NCBI RefSeq assembly: GCF_902506095.1
Contig: NZ_LR733293.1
Span: 3,140,487 to 3,204,486, forward strand
From: Arthrobacter sp. 9AX
GTDB lineage: Bacteria > Actinomycetota > Actinomycetes > Actinomycetales > Micrococcaceae
Length of the DNA: 64,000 nucleotides
Reading direction: 5' to 3'
Below, piece after piece: positions 21,466 to 30,745 of the stretch. Below the pieces are notes generated by a model. That model saw nothing but the letters and a program-made list of their open reading frames with translations. It ran no database searches and was not told the origin of the DNA. Both the position numbers and the translations under genes were made by a program. Numbering within the stretch: position 1 is the stretch's first letter; every line of letters starts with the position of its first letter.

Positions 21466-22091
21466 CAGGATGTCCCTTCAAAGGTGGCCACCGGTTCCGG
21501 AACGGCGGGCCAGCGCGGACCGTACCCGCGCAGCACGATAGTCCGGGGCTCGTCGGTGTCCTCGTTTTCGAAATCGAGGGTTTCACCGGGGCTGTCTGCG
21601 GGTCCGGATCCGGCTGGCAGCGCTGAGCTGAGCCCTATTGCCCGGTGCAGGTCAATTTCCAGCCGGCTCTCGCTCAAGTGCTCCACCCTGTCATGGCCCC
21701 ACTCGACCACCGTAACGGAGGAATCCATGGTGTTTTCGAGGTCGATGTCGTCGATCTCGGCGGCCGAACCCAGGCGGTACGCGTCCACGTGCACCAGGTC
21801 CGGTCCGCCCGGGCGGGGCCCGTCTGGCAGATTGGGGTGGATGCGGACCAGGACGAAGGTGGGCGAAATGACGCCGGAACGAACACCCAGCCCCTCCCCC
21901 AGTCCCTGGGTGAAGGTCGTTTTCCCGGCACCCAACTCACCGGAAAGCACCAGCAGGTCCCCGGCATCCAGGACCCCCGCCAGACGCACGCCGAGGCTGT
22001 GGGTCTGGTCCGCCGTCGTCGCCCTTATCGTCTTTTCCCAGTTGGGAAGCAGCTCAGCGGCTTCTTGGCCGGGCAGGCCGGACGCGCTCAT
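21465..22091 (-). CDS. tsaE: tRNA threonylcarbamoyladenosine ATPase TsaE
   Basis: This 208-residue P-loop ATPase energises the TsaB-TsaD cycle. The Walker A motif is GELGAGKTTFTQGLGEGLG, followed by SPTFVLVRIH and VHVDAYRLGS, both typical of TsaE. The C-terminal tail is longer than in many homologues. It overlaps alr by 4 bp and tsaB by 1 bp. Confidence 0.94.
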   Translation of the reverse strand: MSASGLPGQEAAELLPNWEKTIRATTADQTHSLGVRLAGVLDAGDLLVLSGELGAGKTTFTQGLGEGLGVRSGVISPTFVLVRIHPNLPDGPRPGGPDLVHVDAYRLGSAAEIDDIDLENTMDSSVTVVEWGHDRVEHLSESRLEIDLHRAIGLSSALPAGSGPADSPGETLDFENEDTDEPRTIVLRGYGPRWPAVPEPVATFEGTS

Positions 22092-23326
22092 GCTGCCCCC
22101 TCGCCGCCATGCACGACGGCGGCTGCTCCGCCGGGAGCCGGCGCCTGTTCATTGATGAAGCGGCGCGGAACCCGGGGGCTGATCCGGGTGACGATCTCGT
22201 AGTTGATGGTCCCCGCGGCGCGTGCCCAGTCGTCAACCGTGGGTCCGCCGTCGGCTCCGTTACCGAACAGCTCGGCCTCGGCACCGAAGAGGCCAGCGCC
22301 CGCCGGGCCAACGTCCCCGAGGTCGATGACCATCTGGTCCATGGCAATCCGCCCCACCACGGGGTAGGTTTTGCCGGCCACCCGGACCGGCCCGCCGGTG
22401 GCGACACGCGGGATCCCGTCGGCGTAGCCCACCGGGATCAGGCCCAGGGTGCTGGCGCCGTTCGTGTGGTAGCGGAGGCCGTAGGACACGCCCTGCCCGT
22501 CCGGTACTTCCTTGCATTGGGACACCACGGCCCGCAGCGTCATGGCCGGCCGGAGTCCCAGCTCGGCCGAGGTCTGCCCGTCGAACGGCGACAGACCGTA
22601 GATGCCCAGGCCCACACGGACCAGGTCGAAGTGGGTGTCGGGACGGGACAGCGTGGCCGGGGTGTTGGCCAGGTGGCGGACCTCAGGGTCCACCCCGGCG
22701 TCCGCAGCAACGGCCAGCACGTCCCGGAACGCGGCGAGCTGCTGGTCTGTCTCGGGCCGCTCCGGTTCGTCCGCGACAGCAAGGTGGGAGAAGATTCCCA
22801 CCACGCGCAGCAGCCCCTGGTCCTGGTATTCCATGGCTTCGCCCACCAGGTGGTCCCAGGTGTCCATGGTGGCGCCGTTGCGTCCCAGGCCAGTGTCCAC
22901 CTTCAGGTGGATCCGGGCCGGGCGTTCCTGCTCCCGGGCCGCCGCCACAATCCGTTCCAGCTCCCAGCCGGAGCAGCCAATGTCGACGCCGGCAGCCACT
23001 GCCGCGCCGAAGTTGCTTTCCGTGGTGTGCAGCCAGGCGAGCAGCGGCGCATCGATGCCGGCCGCCCGGAGGGCAAGGGCCTCGGAGATGTGGGCTACGC
23101 CCAGCCAGGCTGCGCCCGCTTCGAGTGCCGCCCGGGCCACAGGTACCGCACCGTGCCCGTAGGCGTCAGCCTTCACCACGGCCATCACCTTTGCCGGGGA
23201 CGCCGTTGCGGCCAGCCGGCGGACGTTGTGCCGAATGGCATCAAGGTCGATCACGGCAGACCGTTCGTAGCGGGGGTCCTGTGCCGGGGCAGCGTCGAAA
23301 TCTCCGGTTGCAGCGCGGTAAGTCAC
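22088..23326 (-). CDS. alr: Alanine racemase
   Basis: This 412-residue PLP enzyme interconverts L- and D-alanine for peptidoglycan. The PLP lysine motif is VMAVVKADAYGHGA and the second catalytic tyrosine lies in GVSYGLRYH. It heads the five-gene operon with the t6A genes. The start is a GTG with TAGAAT 7 nt upstream and no Shine-Dalgarno, so the operon mRNA is probably leaderless. Confidence 0.96.
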   Translation of the reverse strand: MTYRAATGDFDAAPAQDPRYERSAVIDLDAIRHNVRRLAATASPAKVMAVVKADAYGHGAVPVARAALEAGAAWLGVAHISEALALRAAGIDAPLLAWLHTTESNFGAAVAAGVDIGCSGWELERIVAAAREQERPARIHLKVDTGLGRNGATMDTWDHLVGEAMEYQDQGLLRVVGIFSHLAVADEPERPETDQQLAAFRDVLAVAADAGVDPEVRHLANTPATLSRPDTHFDLVRVGLGIYGLSPFDGQTSAELGLRPAMTLRAVVSQCKEVPDGQGVSYGLRYHTNGASTLGLIPVGYADGIPRVATGGPVRVAGKTYPVVGRIAMDQMVIDLGDVGPAGAGLFGAEAELFGNGADGGPTVDDWARAAGTINYEIVTRISPRVPRRFINEQAPAPGGAAAVVHGGEGAA

Positions 23327-23333
23327 CTTAGTG

Positions 23334-23339
23334 ATTCTA
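23334..23339 (-). promoter_or_regulatory. -10 element, probable leaderless start of alr operon
   Basis: TAGAAT lies 7 nt before the GTG at 23326. Confidence 0.65.
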
Positions 23340-23363
23340 GTGCTGGCGCTTCAGGCCGAATAA

Positions 23364-24455
23364 TCACGCATCCGAGAGGTGGGCGATGGTGGCTGACGCC
23401 CGCCGCTGGGCGGCGAGTGGAACGTCGTGGACGATGTCCGCCAGGAAGGAGAAGCGCCGCAACCATTGGCTGCTTTGGCGCTCAGGGCGGGCGTTGGCGC
23501 GCTTCCACCAGTCGGCGATGTCGCCCCAGCCGGGTGCGGCCAGCGATCCGCCCACTTCCTGGACGGCAAGCGAGGCACACAGGTTCGCGAAACGCAGCCT
23601 GTTCCCCAGGGGCCAACCGGCCAGGCTCCCCACAATGAACGCGGCGTCGAAACAGTCCCCCGCGCCGGTGGGGTCATAGGCCTTGACGGGCAGGGAGGGC
23701 ACCCACTCCTCCTCCCCCGTTTCGGAGTCCACCGCCATGGCACCTTGGGGCCCCAGCGTCACCACTGCCACCGGGACACGGTCGGCGAGCGCATACAGGG
23801 CAGTCCAAGGATCGTCCTTGCCCGTGAAGGCCATCGCCTCGCGCTGGTTGGGCAGGAACGCGTGGAAGTACTGCAGGTTGTCCAACCGGACCGGCGCCCA
23901 GACCCCGCTGGGATCCCAGCCGACGTCGCCGAACAGCTTCACCCCGGCCTGGTACGCCGACTTGGCCCAGGGCTCCACCTCCATCCCCACTTCCGCGATG
24001 CCGGCGAGCGCGGGCGGCGGGTCCCCGATGAGCTCCGAGGACGTCACGGGGGCGGCATGGCCGTGCGTCACCAGCGACCGGTCCTTGTCCACGCACAGCG
24101 AAACGGTGACCGGCGAATGCCAGCCGGGGACCTTCTTCGACAGACTCAGGTCCACGTGCTCCTGCCCGGAGAGGATCTTCCAGTTAAAGTCCCCGTAACC
24201 GTCGTCCCCGAACGCGGCTGCCAGGCCTGTGCGCAGCCCCAGGCGCGCCGCCGCAATGGCCTGGTTGGCCACCCCGCCAGGGCAGCTGCCCATGCCGTCG
24301 CTCCAGATTTCCGTTCCCGGTTCCGGGCCGTGCGGCAGCCCGGTGAAGATGATGTCCTGGAACACCGTCCCGGCGAGCAGCACATCGAAACCAGGGTCCG
24401 AGGGCGAGCGGACGGCGGCCAACGGATCAAAAGGGCGTGCTGGTATCGCGTCCAT
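23364..24455 (-). CDS. PfkB-family carbohydrate kinase
   Basis: This 363-residue sugar or nucleoside kinase of the ribokinase/PfkB family begins DVLLAGTVFQDIIFTGLP. The glycine-rich GGVANQAIAAARLG segment binds substrate, and Y-D-P-T-G-A-G-D-C-F-D is the anion hole with the catalytic aspartate. The sugar is unknown. The ATG at 24455 is preferred over an in-frame GTG 9 nt upstream because TAGTGT lies exactly 7 nt before it. It lies upstream of alr on the same strand, with a 37-bp gap. It is divergent from the small repeat protein, separated by a long AT-richer intergenic region. Confidence 0.88.
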   Translation of the reverse strand: MDAIPARPFDPLAAVRSPSDPGFDVLLAGTVFQDIIFTGLPHGPEPGTEIWSDGMGSCPGGVANQAIAAARLGLRTGLAAAFGDDGYGDFNWKILSGQEHVDLSLSKKVPGWHSPVTVSLCVDKDRSLVTHGHAAPVTSSELIGDPPPALAGIAEVGMEVEPWAKSAYQAGVKLFGDVGWDPSGVWAPVRLDNLQYFHAFLPNQREAMAFTGKDDPWTALYALADRVPVAVVTLGPQGAMAVDSETGEEEWVPSLPVKAYDPTGAGDCFDAAFIVGSLAGWPLGNRLRFANLCASLAVQEVGGSLAAPGWGDIADWWKRANARPERQSSQWLRRFSFLADIVHDVPLAAQRRASATIAHLSDA

Positions 24456-24462
24456 GTTCGGC

Positions 24463-24468
24463 ACACTA
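24463..24468 (-). promoter_or_regulatory. -10 element, probable leaderless start of the PfkB kinase
   Basis: TAGTGT lies 7 nt before the ATG at 24455. Confidence 0.55.
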
Positions 24469-24790
24469 CGCCGTGCTGCCGACAGGCGATAGGGGCGGCC
24501 GCGGGTGCTGCCGCAACCCGCACCTCGAAGGCAGCAGGGCGCAGTAACTGCCAGGACATGATGCGGACTTCCGTGAGATCCCCCACCTTATTATGAGTTA
24601 CTCAAATTAACTCGGTAGAATTGAGGGCAGGCCGTCGAAATCCCCAGATGGTGCCCCAGCGCAGCCCCAGCGCACTGGACCCGGCCGCCACAATCCCGCC
24701 GCCGTGAGCCCGTACCCATCCCAAATGGCGCGCCCGGCAGTACCGGCATCGACAACGCCGACAAGCCCCCCAAAAAAACAGGAGAAAACC
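24469..24790. other. Long intergenic region with palindromic operator candidate
   Basis: No gene is seen in this gap between the divergent PfkB kinase and the small repeat protein. Its middle is unusually AT-rich for this genome. It holds the perfect palindrome TGAGTTACTCA at 24594-24604, an overlapping inverted repeat GAGTTA...TAACTC (24595-24613), and a possible -10 TAGAAT at 24616-24621 that would drive the plus-strand gene with a 170-nt leader. Confidence 0.55.
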
Positions 24791-25036
24791 ATGACCCTGC
24801 ATTCTGAACTGGCCGTAACCCAGGAAACCCAAGCGACCGTCCGCAACACCACACCGCGGGGCGGCAGCTACGTCACCCTGCCGGCTGACCGGGAACTTCC
24901 CGTCCGCTACCAGGGAAGCTACGTTTCGCTGCCCGGTGTCCTTCCCGGCAATGCCAACAAGGCCCAGGGCACATACGTGACGCTTCACTCAGCTCCTGCG
25001 GGAGAGACGGAACTGAGCTACACGCGCGTCGGCTGA
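24791..25036 (+). CDS. Small protein with three Y-V-T/S-L repeats, unknown
   Basis: This 81-residue protein starts at ATG 24791 behind AGGAG with optimal spacing and is followed by a strong terminator, so it is almost certainly expressed. It contains three spaced copies of a short motif: GGSYVTLP near residue 23, QGSYVSLP near 42, and QGTYVTLH near 60. There is no signal peptide, membrane helix, cysteine or recognised domain; the protein is Thr/Pro/Gly-rich and probably unstructured. I do not recognise a function. A repeat-based binding peptide, a modified-peptide precursor or a stress protein are all possible. No modification enzyme is adjacent. Confidence 0.82.
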   Translation: MTLHSELAVTQETQATVRNTTPRGGSYVTLPADRELPVRYQGSYVSLPGVLPGNANKAQGTYVTLHSAPAGETELSYTRVG

Positions 25037-25057
25037 CGCGCCAAAGCACCACGGCGC

Positions 25058-25097
25058 CTGCCGCCCTTTCGGACGAAAGGGCGGCAGGGGCTTTTTT
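25058..25097 (+). terminator. Rho-independent terminator of the small repeat protein
   Basis: A perfect 13-bp stem (CTGCCGCCCTTTC / GAAAGGGCGGCAG) with a 4-nt loop is followed by GGGCTTTTTT. Confidence 0.92.
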
Positions 25098-25147
25098 GTT
25101 GCCGGCAGTGTCACGTCCGGTCCCGCGTCCGGCCCTGGACGCGAAGC

Positions 25148-25153
25148 TAGACT
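25148..25153 (+). promoter_or_regulatory. -10 element, probable leaderless start of the GH4 gene
   Basis: TAGACT lies 7 nt before the ATG at 25161. Confidence 0.6.
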
Positions 25154-25160
25154 GCTGGTT

Positions 25161-26561
25161 ATGCGGCTTCTGATTGTGGGCGGCGGGGGCTTCCGGGTTC
25201 CGTTGATCTACCGGGCGCTGGCCTCCGGGCCCTTCTCCGGCCTGGTTTCTGAACTGGTGCTGTATGACGTCGACCTCTCCCGCCTGGCCGCGGTGACGGC
25301 GGTCCTGCGCAGCATGCCGGGTCCTTCCACCCGGCTGCCGGTCCATCCCACCACCAACCTCGCCGAGGCATTGAGCGGTACCCGGATGGTGTTTGCCGCG
25401 ATCCGGCCCGGCGGCACGGCAGGCCGGATGGCGGACGAAACGGTGGCCCGGGACCTCGGCGTGCTCGGCCAGGAAACCACCGGCGCCGGCGGCATCTCCT
25501 ACGCGCTCCGCACCATCCCGCACATGCTGGACCTCGCGCGCCTGATGAAGGAACACTGCCCGGACGCGTGGCTGATCAACTTCACCAACCCCGCCGGCAT
25601 GGTCACCGAAGCCCTCGTGCCCGTGCTCGGCCGGCGCGTCATCGGGATCTGCGACTCGGCGGGCGGCCTGGTGCAGCGCGCGGCACGGGCGGCCGGCGTC
25701 AGGCTGCCCGAGGGAAAGCTCGACGGCGTGGGCTACTACGGGCTGAACCACCTCGGGTGGCTGTACCGGCTGGAGTCCGGGGGGCGTGACGTGCTGCCCG
25801 CACTTTTGTCCGACCCGGTAGCCCTTCAGTCCTTCGAGGAAGGCAGGCTGTTCCCCCAGCCGTTCCTCGAGAGCCTGGGCGCCCTGCCGAATGAGTACCT
25901 GTACTACTTCTACGAACACGACAAGGCCCGCAACGCGATGCGGGCCATGGGCCAGACCCGCGGCGAGTCCATTCACAGCCAGCAGCAGGAACTTTATCCT
26001 CGGCTGGCCGCGGCCGGCTCCGCGGCGTTCGGGTTGTGGGAGGCGGCCCGCCGCTCCCGCGAGGAGGGATACCTGGCCGAAGCCCGCGGCAAGGATGAGC
26101 GCCGGGACGAGGATGACCTCGCAGGCGGCGGCTACGAGCGGGTGGCGCTGGCAGCCATGCGGGCCCTGTCAGGTTCCGGGGAAGCCCAGCTGATCCTTAA
26201 TACGCGGAACACTGCGGCGCCTGCCCGGCCAGCCACCACTGCCCCGGCCACCCCGCAGGCCGCGATTCCGGGGCTGCCGGCGGACGCCGTCGTCGAACTT
26301 CCCTGTACGGTGACGGCCGACGGCGCGCTGCCACTGCCCCAGGAGGGTCCCCCTGCAGAGCGGCTCACCCTGCTGCAGCAGGTGAAGGACGTGGAGCGGC
26401 TGACCGTGCGGGCTGTGACCGAGGGCAGCCGGGATGCGGCGCTGCAGGCCTTCGCCCGGCACCCGCTCGTGGCGTCCGAGGAGCTCGGCGCGTCCTTGCT
26501 CGCAGGCTACGAGCAGGCGTTTCCTGCCTTGGGGAAGATGTGGCGCGGTTCCGGGCGTTGA
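25161..26561 (+). CDS. Glycoside hydrolase family 4, 6-phospho-beta-glucosidase-like
   Basis: This 466-residue cytoplasmic NAD+- and metal-dependent glycosidase cleaves by transient oxidation. Its N-terminal NAD-binding strand is LLIVGGGGFRVPLIYRAL, followed by LINFTNPAGMVTEAL. The metal-binding stretch is G-I-C-D-S-A-G-G, and the catalytic-histidine segment is G-L-N-H-L-G-W. The family usually hydrolyses phosphorylated disaccharides from PTS uptake, but no PTS gene lies nearby. Aspartate follows the metal cysteine where many members have Asn or His. It is preceded by a TAGACT promoter element and followed by mshA. Confidence 0.9.
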   Translation: MRLLIVGGGGFRVPLIYRALASGPFSGLVSELVLYDVDLSRLAAVTAVLRSMPGPSTRLPVHPTTNLAEALSGTRMVFAAIRPGGTAGRMADETVARDLGVLGQETTGAGGISYALRTIPHMLDLARLMKEHCPDAWLINFTNPAGMVTEALVPVLGRRVIGICDSAGGLVQRAARAAGVRLPEGKLDGVGYYGLNHLGWLYRLESGGRDVLPALLSDPVALQSFEEGRLFPQPFLESLGALPNEYLYYFYEHDKARNAMRAMGQTRGESIHSQQQELYPRLAAAGSAAFGLWEAARRSREEGYLAEARGKDERRDEDDLAGGGYERVALAAMRALSGSGEAQLILNTRNTAAPARPATTAPATPQAAIPGLPADAVVELPCTVTADGALPLPQEGPPAERLTLLQQVKDVERLTVRAVTEGSRDAALQAFARHPLVASEELGASLLAGYEQAFPALGKMWRGSGR

Positions 26562-26635
26562 CACAGGAGTAGTGTTTTATCGAATGCCCAGCACTGAACC
26601 GGCGCGTACGTCTTCGCCGGCCGGAAGGAGGTCCC

Positions 26636-27901
26636 GTGGCGCCTGTCCGCAGGGTGGCCCTGCTGTCCCTCCACACCTCCCCCATGGAGCAGCCCGGTTC
26701 CGGCGATGCCGGCGGGATGAACGTCTACATCCGTGAACTGGCCTCGGCCCTGGCCGAGGCGGGCGTCGAAGTGGAAATCTTCACGCGATCCACGTACGTC
26801 GGCCAGCCCGCCGTCGAGCACCCGGACCCCGGTGTCTGCGTCCACAACGTCCTGGCGGGGCCGCCTACCAAGATCCCCAAGGAAGAGCTTCCCGGCCTCC
26901 TGCACCACATGGTGGAGGAGGTGGAGCAGATCCGGCAGCGGCAGCCGCACGGCCACTACGATGTCATCCACTCCCACTACTGGGTGTCCGGGATCGCCGG
27001 GCTGGAGCTGTCCGGACTCTGGGGCGTGCCGCTGGTCCACACCATGCACACCATGGCCAAGGTCAAGAACCTCCTGCTCGAGTCCGGTGAGCAACCCGAG
27101 CCGCGCCGCCGCGAACTGGGCGAGCACCGGATCGTGGACGGGGCCGCGCGGCTGATCGCCAACACCAGTTCCGAAGCCGCCGAACTCGTGTCGCACTACG
27201 GGGCCTCATACGACCGGATCGATATCGCCCCGCCCGGCGTGGACCTGAGCACCTTTACTCCTGCGTTCCGGGCCCGGTCACGGACGGAGCGGGGCATCGG
27301 CCCGGACACTTTCCACCTGGTGTTCGCCGGGCGGATCCAGCGGTTGAAGGGGCCGCAGGTCCTGGTCAAGGCAGCCGCGCTGCTGCGGAGCCGCCGCCCG
27401 GACATCGACCTTCGGCTCACCATCCTCGGCTCGCTGAGCGGCAACAAGGAGTTCAACCTGCGGCGCCTCGTGGCGGAAGCAGGAATGGACGACGTCGTCA
27501 CGCAGCTTCCGCCGGTCAAGGCACCTGAGCTGGCAGCCTGGTTCCGTTCGGCGGACGTGGTGGTGATGCCCTCCTACAGCGAGTCCTTCGGGCTGGTGGC
27601 GCTCGAGGCCCAGGCCTGCGGCACGCCCGTGGTGGCAACCCGCGTGGGCGGGCTGTCCCGGGCCATCTTCCATGGCAGGACCGGGCTGCTGGTGGACGGC
27701 CACCACGCGGCTGACTGGGCGGATACGCTGGAGGCTTTGTACGACGACCCCGTCACGCGGGACGATATGGGACGGGCCGCCGCCATCCGGGCCCAGAGCT
27801 CAGGATGGCAGCGCACTGCCGCCATCACGCTGGAAAGCTACCATGCCGCCGTCGACAATTTTGTCCGGCCCCATCTGGCCGGCGCCCTTCCAGCCTCCTG
27901 A
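26636..27901 (+). CDS. mshA: D-inositol-3-phosphate glycosyltransferase MshA
   Basis: MshA transfers GlcNAc from UDP-GlcNAc to 1L-inositol-1(3)-phosphate, the first step of mycothiol synthesis. The 421-residue GT4 protein has the MshA-type N-terminus [21 protein letters not shown]. The sugar-nucleotide site is [20 protein letters not shown] (the E-x7-E motif). The GTG start has AAGGAGG about 5 nt upstream. The inositol-phosphate donor enzyme gene ino1 lies 4 kb away in the same window. Confidence 0.94.
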   Translation: MAPVRRVALLSLHTSPMEQPGSGDAGGMNVYIRELASALAEAGVEVEIFTRSTYVGQPAVEHPDPGVCVHNVLAGPPTKIPKEELPGLLHHMVEEVEQIRQRQPHGHYDVIHSHYWVSGIAGLELSGLWGVPLVHTMHTMAKVKNLLLESGEQPEPRRRELGEHRIVDGAARLIANTSSEAAELVSHYGASYDRIDIAPPGVDLSTFTPAFRARSRTERGIGPDTFHLVFAGRIQRLKGPQVLVKAAALLRSRRPDIDLRLTILGSLSGNKEFNLRRLVAEAGMDDVVTQLPPVKAPELAAWFRSADVVVMPSYSESFGLVALEAQACGTPVVATRVGGLSRAIFHGRTGLLVDGHHAADWADTLEALYDDPVTRDDMGRAAAIRAQSSGWQRTAAITLESYHAAVDNFVRPHLAGALPAS

Positions 27902-27978
27902 ACCTGCCGCCCCGGGCGTGCGCACCTGTTAGCTTAGGGGCAGGTGTCCGGCGCCGGCCGGGGCAGGAAAGGACAAGG

Positions 27979-29655
27979 ATGTCTGGTCTTCCGATTGATC
28001 TTGAGATTGCCAGGGCTGCCCGGATCCGGCCCATCGACGAGATTGCCGCTGCCGCGGGCATCAATCCGGAAGCCCTGGAGCTGTACGGACGGTACAAGGC
28101 GAAGATCGACCCTGCACGGCTTTCGGCGCCTCCACCACACGGGAAAGTGGTCCTGGTTTCGGCCATGTCCCCCACACCCGCCGGTGAAGGGAAGTCCACC
28201 ACCACCGTGGGGCTTGCGGATTCCCTGGCGCGGGCCGGGCACCGGGTGATGATCGCCTTGCGGGAGCCCTCGCTTGGTCCTGTCCTGGGCATGAAAGGTG
28301 GAGCCACGGGCGGCGGCTATTCGCAGGTGTTGCCGATGGACGAGATCAACCTGCACTTCACCGGCGACTTCCATGCCGTGACGTCGGCCAACAACGCCCT
28401 GATGGCGCTGGTGGACAACCACATCTACCAGGGGAACGGGCTGAACATCGATCCCCGGCGGATGACCTTCAAACGGGTCCTGGACATGAACGACAGAGCC
28501 TTGCGGGAAGTGGTGATCGGCTTGGGCGGACCGGCCCAGGGAGTCCCCCGCGAGGACGGCTTCGACATCACGGTGGCATCGGAGATCATGGCGGTTTTCT
28601 GCCTCGCCACGGATCTGGCCGACCTCCGTTCGCGCCTGGGCCGGATCACGTTCGGCTACACCTTTGACCGGTCTCCTGTGACGGTGGCCGATCTCGGAGT
28701 GCAGGGGGCACTGACGCTGCTCCTCAAGGAAGCCATCAAGCCCAACCTGGTGCAAACCATCGCGGGTACTCCGGCGTTGGTCCACGGCGGTCCTTTTGCA
28801 AACATCGCGCACGGCTGCAACTCGCTGATTGCCACCCAGACGGCCCGGCGGCTGGCGGACATTGTTGTGACGGAAGCCGGCTTCGGTGCCGACCTGGGTG
28901 CCGAGAAGTTTATGGACATCAAGGCCCGGTTCGGTGGCCTGGCTCCTTCAACGGTGGTGCTGGTGGCGACGGTGCGGGCCTTGAAGATGCACGGTGGCGT
29001 GGCGAAGGACCGGCTCACCGTCCCGGACCTGGCGGCGCTTGAGGCCGGTGTGGCCAATCTGCGGCGGCATGTGCGCAACGTGGAGAAATTCAATGTGGTG
29101 CCGGTGGTGGCCATCAACAAGTTCTCCTCTGATACTGCCGGGGAGCTCGAGTGGCTGCTGGCGTGGTGCGCGGCGGAGGGAGTTCCCGCTGCCGTCGCCG
29201 ATGTCTGGGGCCGCGGCGGCGGGGGTGACGGCGGCGATGAACTCGCGGCCCTGGTGGCCCAGGCGGTGGCGCGGCCGAGCAGCTTCCGGCACTTGTACCC
29301 GCTGGAGTTGCCTGTGGAGGAGAAGATCCGCACCATTGCGCAGGAGATCTATGGGGCGGACGGCGTCGAGTTCTCCGTGCCGGCCCTGAAGCGGCTGGCC
29401 GACATTGAACGGAACGGCTGGTCCGGGCTGCCAGTGTGCATGGCCAAGACGCAGTACTCGTTTACCGACGACGCCTCACGCCTGGGCGCACCCAAGGGCT
29501 TCACCATCCATGTCCGCGACCTGCTGCCCAAGACCGGCGCCGGATTCATCGTGGCGCTGACCGGTGCCGTGATGACCATGCCGGGCCTCCCCGCAGCCCC
29601 GGCAGCGATGCGCATGGACGTGGACGACGCCGGCAACCCCATAGGCCTCACCTAA
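27979..29655 (+). CDS. fhs: Formate-tetrahydrofolate ligase
   Basis: This 558-residue enzyme makes 10-formyl-tetrahydrofolate from formate, THF and ATP, feeding purine and formyl-Met synthesis. The P-loop [11 protein letters not shown] is at residues 64-74, and [20 protein letters not shown] follows closely. The C-terminal C-M-A-K-T-Q-Y-S-F and M-P-G-L-P folate-site segments are intact. The ATG 27979 has GGAAAGGACAAGG immediately upstream; longer in-frame versions have no family similarity. It follows mshA by 77 bp on the same strand. Confidence 0.96.
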   Translation: MSGLPIDLEIARAARIRPIDEIAAAAGINPEALELYGRYKAKIDPARLSAPPPHGKVVLVSAMSPTPAGEGKSTTTVGLADSLARAGHRVMIALREPSLGPVLGMKGGATGGGYSQVLPMDEINLHFTGDFHAVTSANNALMALVDNHIYQGNGLNIDPRRMTFKRVLDMNDRALREVVIGLGGPAQGVPREDGFDITVASEIMAVFCLATDLADLRSRLGRITFGYTFDRSPVTVADLGVQGALTLLLKEAIKPNLVQTIAGTPALVHGGPFANIAHGCNSLIATQTARRLADIVVTEAGFGADLGAEKFMDIKARFGGLAPSTVVLVATVRALKMHGGVAKDRLTVPDLAALEAGVANLRRHVRNVEKFNVVPVVAINKFSSDTAGELEWLLAWCAAEGVPAAVADVWGRGGGGDGGDELAALVAQAVARPSSFRHLYPLELPVEEKIRTIAQEIYGADGVEFSVPALKRLADIERNGWSGLPVCMAKTQYSFTDDASRLGAPKGFTIHVRDLLPKTGAGFIVALTGAVMTMPGLPAAPAAMRMDVDDAGNPIGLT

Positions 29656-29687
29656 CCCCGCCACCTCCCGCACCCAACCCACCAACG

Positions 29688-29704
29688 CCCCACCACCTGG
29701 GGCA
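29688..29704. other. Short hairpin after fhs
   Basis: GCCCC-ACCACCT-GGGGC forms a 5-bp stem 33 bp past the fhs stop. It lacks a T-run, so its terminator role is uncertain. Confidence 0.3.
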
Positions 29705-29720
29705 TCAGACAAGAAGCGCC

Positions 29721-29729
29721 TGTGGATAA
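29721..29729. promoter_or_regulatory. Consensus DnaA-box-like nonamer
   Basis: TGTGGATAA is the exact complement of the classical DnaA box TTATCCACA. It stands alone, 40 bp before the DUF559-like gene. Confidence 0.3.
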
Positions 29730-29756
29730 CTTCTGCGGGGTCGCGGACATTTGAGC

Positions 29757-29762
29757 CAGAAT
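29757..29762 (+). promoter_or_regulatory. -10 element, probable leaderless start of the DUF559-like gene
   Basis: CAGAAT lies 6 nt before the ATG at 29769 and decides between that ATG and an in-frame TTG at 29751. Confidence 0.5.
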
Positions 29763-29768
29763 GCCAGC

Positions 29769-30728
29769 ATGCGTAATCCCGCTGATCTGCCTCTCCGCTT
29801 GGCCAGTGCCCCGTTTACCTTCACCTCGGCGATAGCCAATGGTGTGCCGGCCACTAGATTGCGTGGACGTGATGTCGTCCATGTAAGCCGGGAGTTGTAC
29901 CGACCGTCGGACTGGAGCTTTGACCTGGAAGCCGCCGCGCGGGCGCTATCCGAAGTGTCACCAGGTGCCTGGATCTCCCATGTCACTGCGGCGCGCCTGC
30001 ACTGCCAACTATTGCCGGCATGGCTCTCGGACTCCACCGAACTGCATCGAAGCAAGCCCAATCAACTACCCCAAGTGCGGCGAAAGGGCGTGATCGCGCA
30101 TAGCGTCATCGCGAGGGAAACCGAGATTGAATCAGTCAACGGCATCCGGATCAGCACCCGCTCGCGGACCTGGCTCGACTTGGCCCGCCGGCTGTCTCTG
30201 GTTGAATTGGTCTGCCTCGGAGATCAAATTATTCGCACTCCACGACCGCAATTCGAGGGCAGATCGAAGCCTTATGACACTCTGGACGGGCTCCAGGCCT
30301 TGGTTGGCCGACACCCCAACCTTCAGGGCATCGTCCGCGCGAGGAAGGCACTCGAGCTGATGAGGGTTGGCGCTGACTCGGCTCCCGAGTCAATGCTGCG
30401 GATGGCCATGGCGGACGCGAATTTACCGGAGCCGGACCTTCAAGTCGCGCTTCGGCCGGATGACGCTGCTTCGCCTACTGCCGATGTTGGCTACCGTCGC
30501 CAGCGCCTCGCTATCCAATACGACGGAGGGCATCACCTTCTTGATGCTCAGCAACATAGGGACCGCAGACGGGACAGGGCCTTCGAAGCGGCCGGCTGGA
30601 CCGTACTGGTACTCACAAAAGACGATGCAGCTGACGGCTTCGAACGCGCCACTAGGTTGATCAAGCGGTGCCTGCGCGCGGCATGGACTGATCATCCGTA
30701 CGCCGCTGGTTTTGTCAGTACTGGGTGA
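29769..30728 (+). CDS. DUF559-like protein, possible PD-(D/E)XK endonuclease
   Basis: This 319-residue protein has an N-terminal region (about 1-150) resembling AbiEi-like regulator or antitoxin proteins (AWISHVTAARLHCQLLP, GIRISTRSRTWLDLA). Its C-terminal segment resembles the DUF559/Vsr-like nuclease fold: LRMAMADANLPEPDLQV, then RLAIQYDGGHHLLDAQQHRD and RDRAFEAAGWTVLVLTKDD. The D-G-x-H core is where the catalytic acidic residues are expected. Actinobacteria carry many such solitary genes of unproven function. Base composition is lower in GC than its neighbours, consistent with accessory origin. Confidence 0.8.
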   Translation: MRNPADLPLRLASAPFTFTSAIANGVPATRLRGRDVVHVSRELYRPSDWSFDLEAAARALSEVSPGAWISHVTAARLHCQLLPAWLSDSTELHRSKPNQLPQVRRKGVIAHSVIARETEIESVNGIRISTRSRTWLDLARRLSLVELVCLGDQIIRTPRPQFEGRSKPYDTLDGLQALVGRHPNLQGIVRARKALELMRVGADSAPESMLRMAMADANLPEPDLQVALRPDDAASPTADVGYRRQRLAIQYDGGHHLLDAQQHRDRRRDRAFEAAGWTVLVLTKDDAADGFERATRLIKRCLRAAWTDHPYAAGFVSTG

Positions 30729-30745
30729 AGCACTCGCGGGACGGC

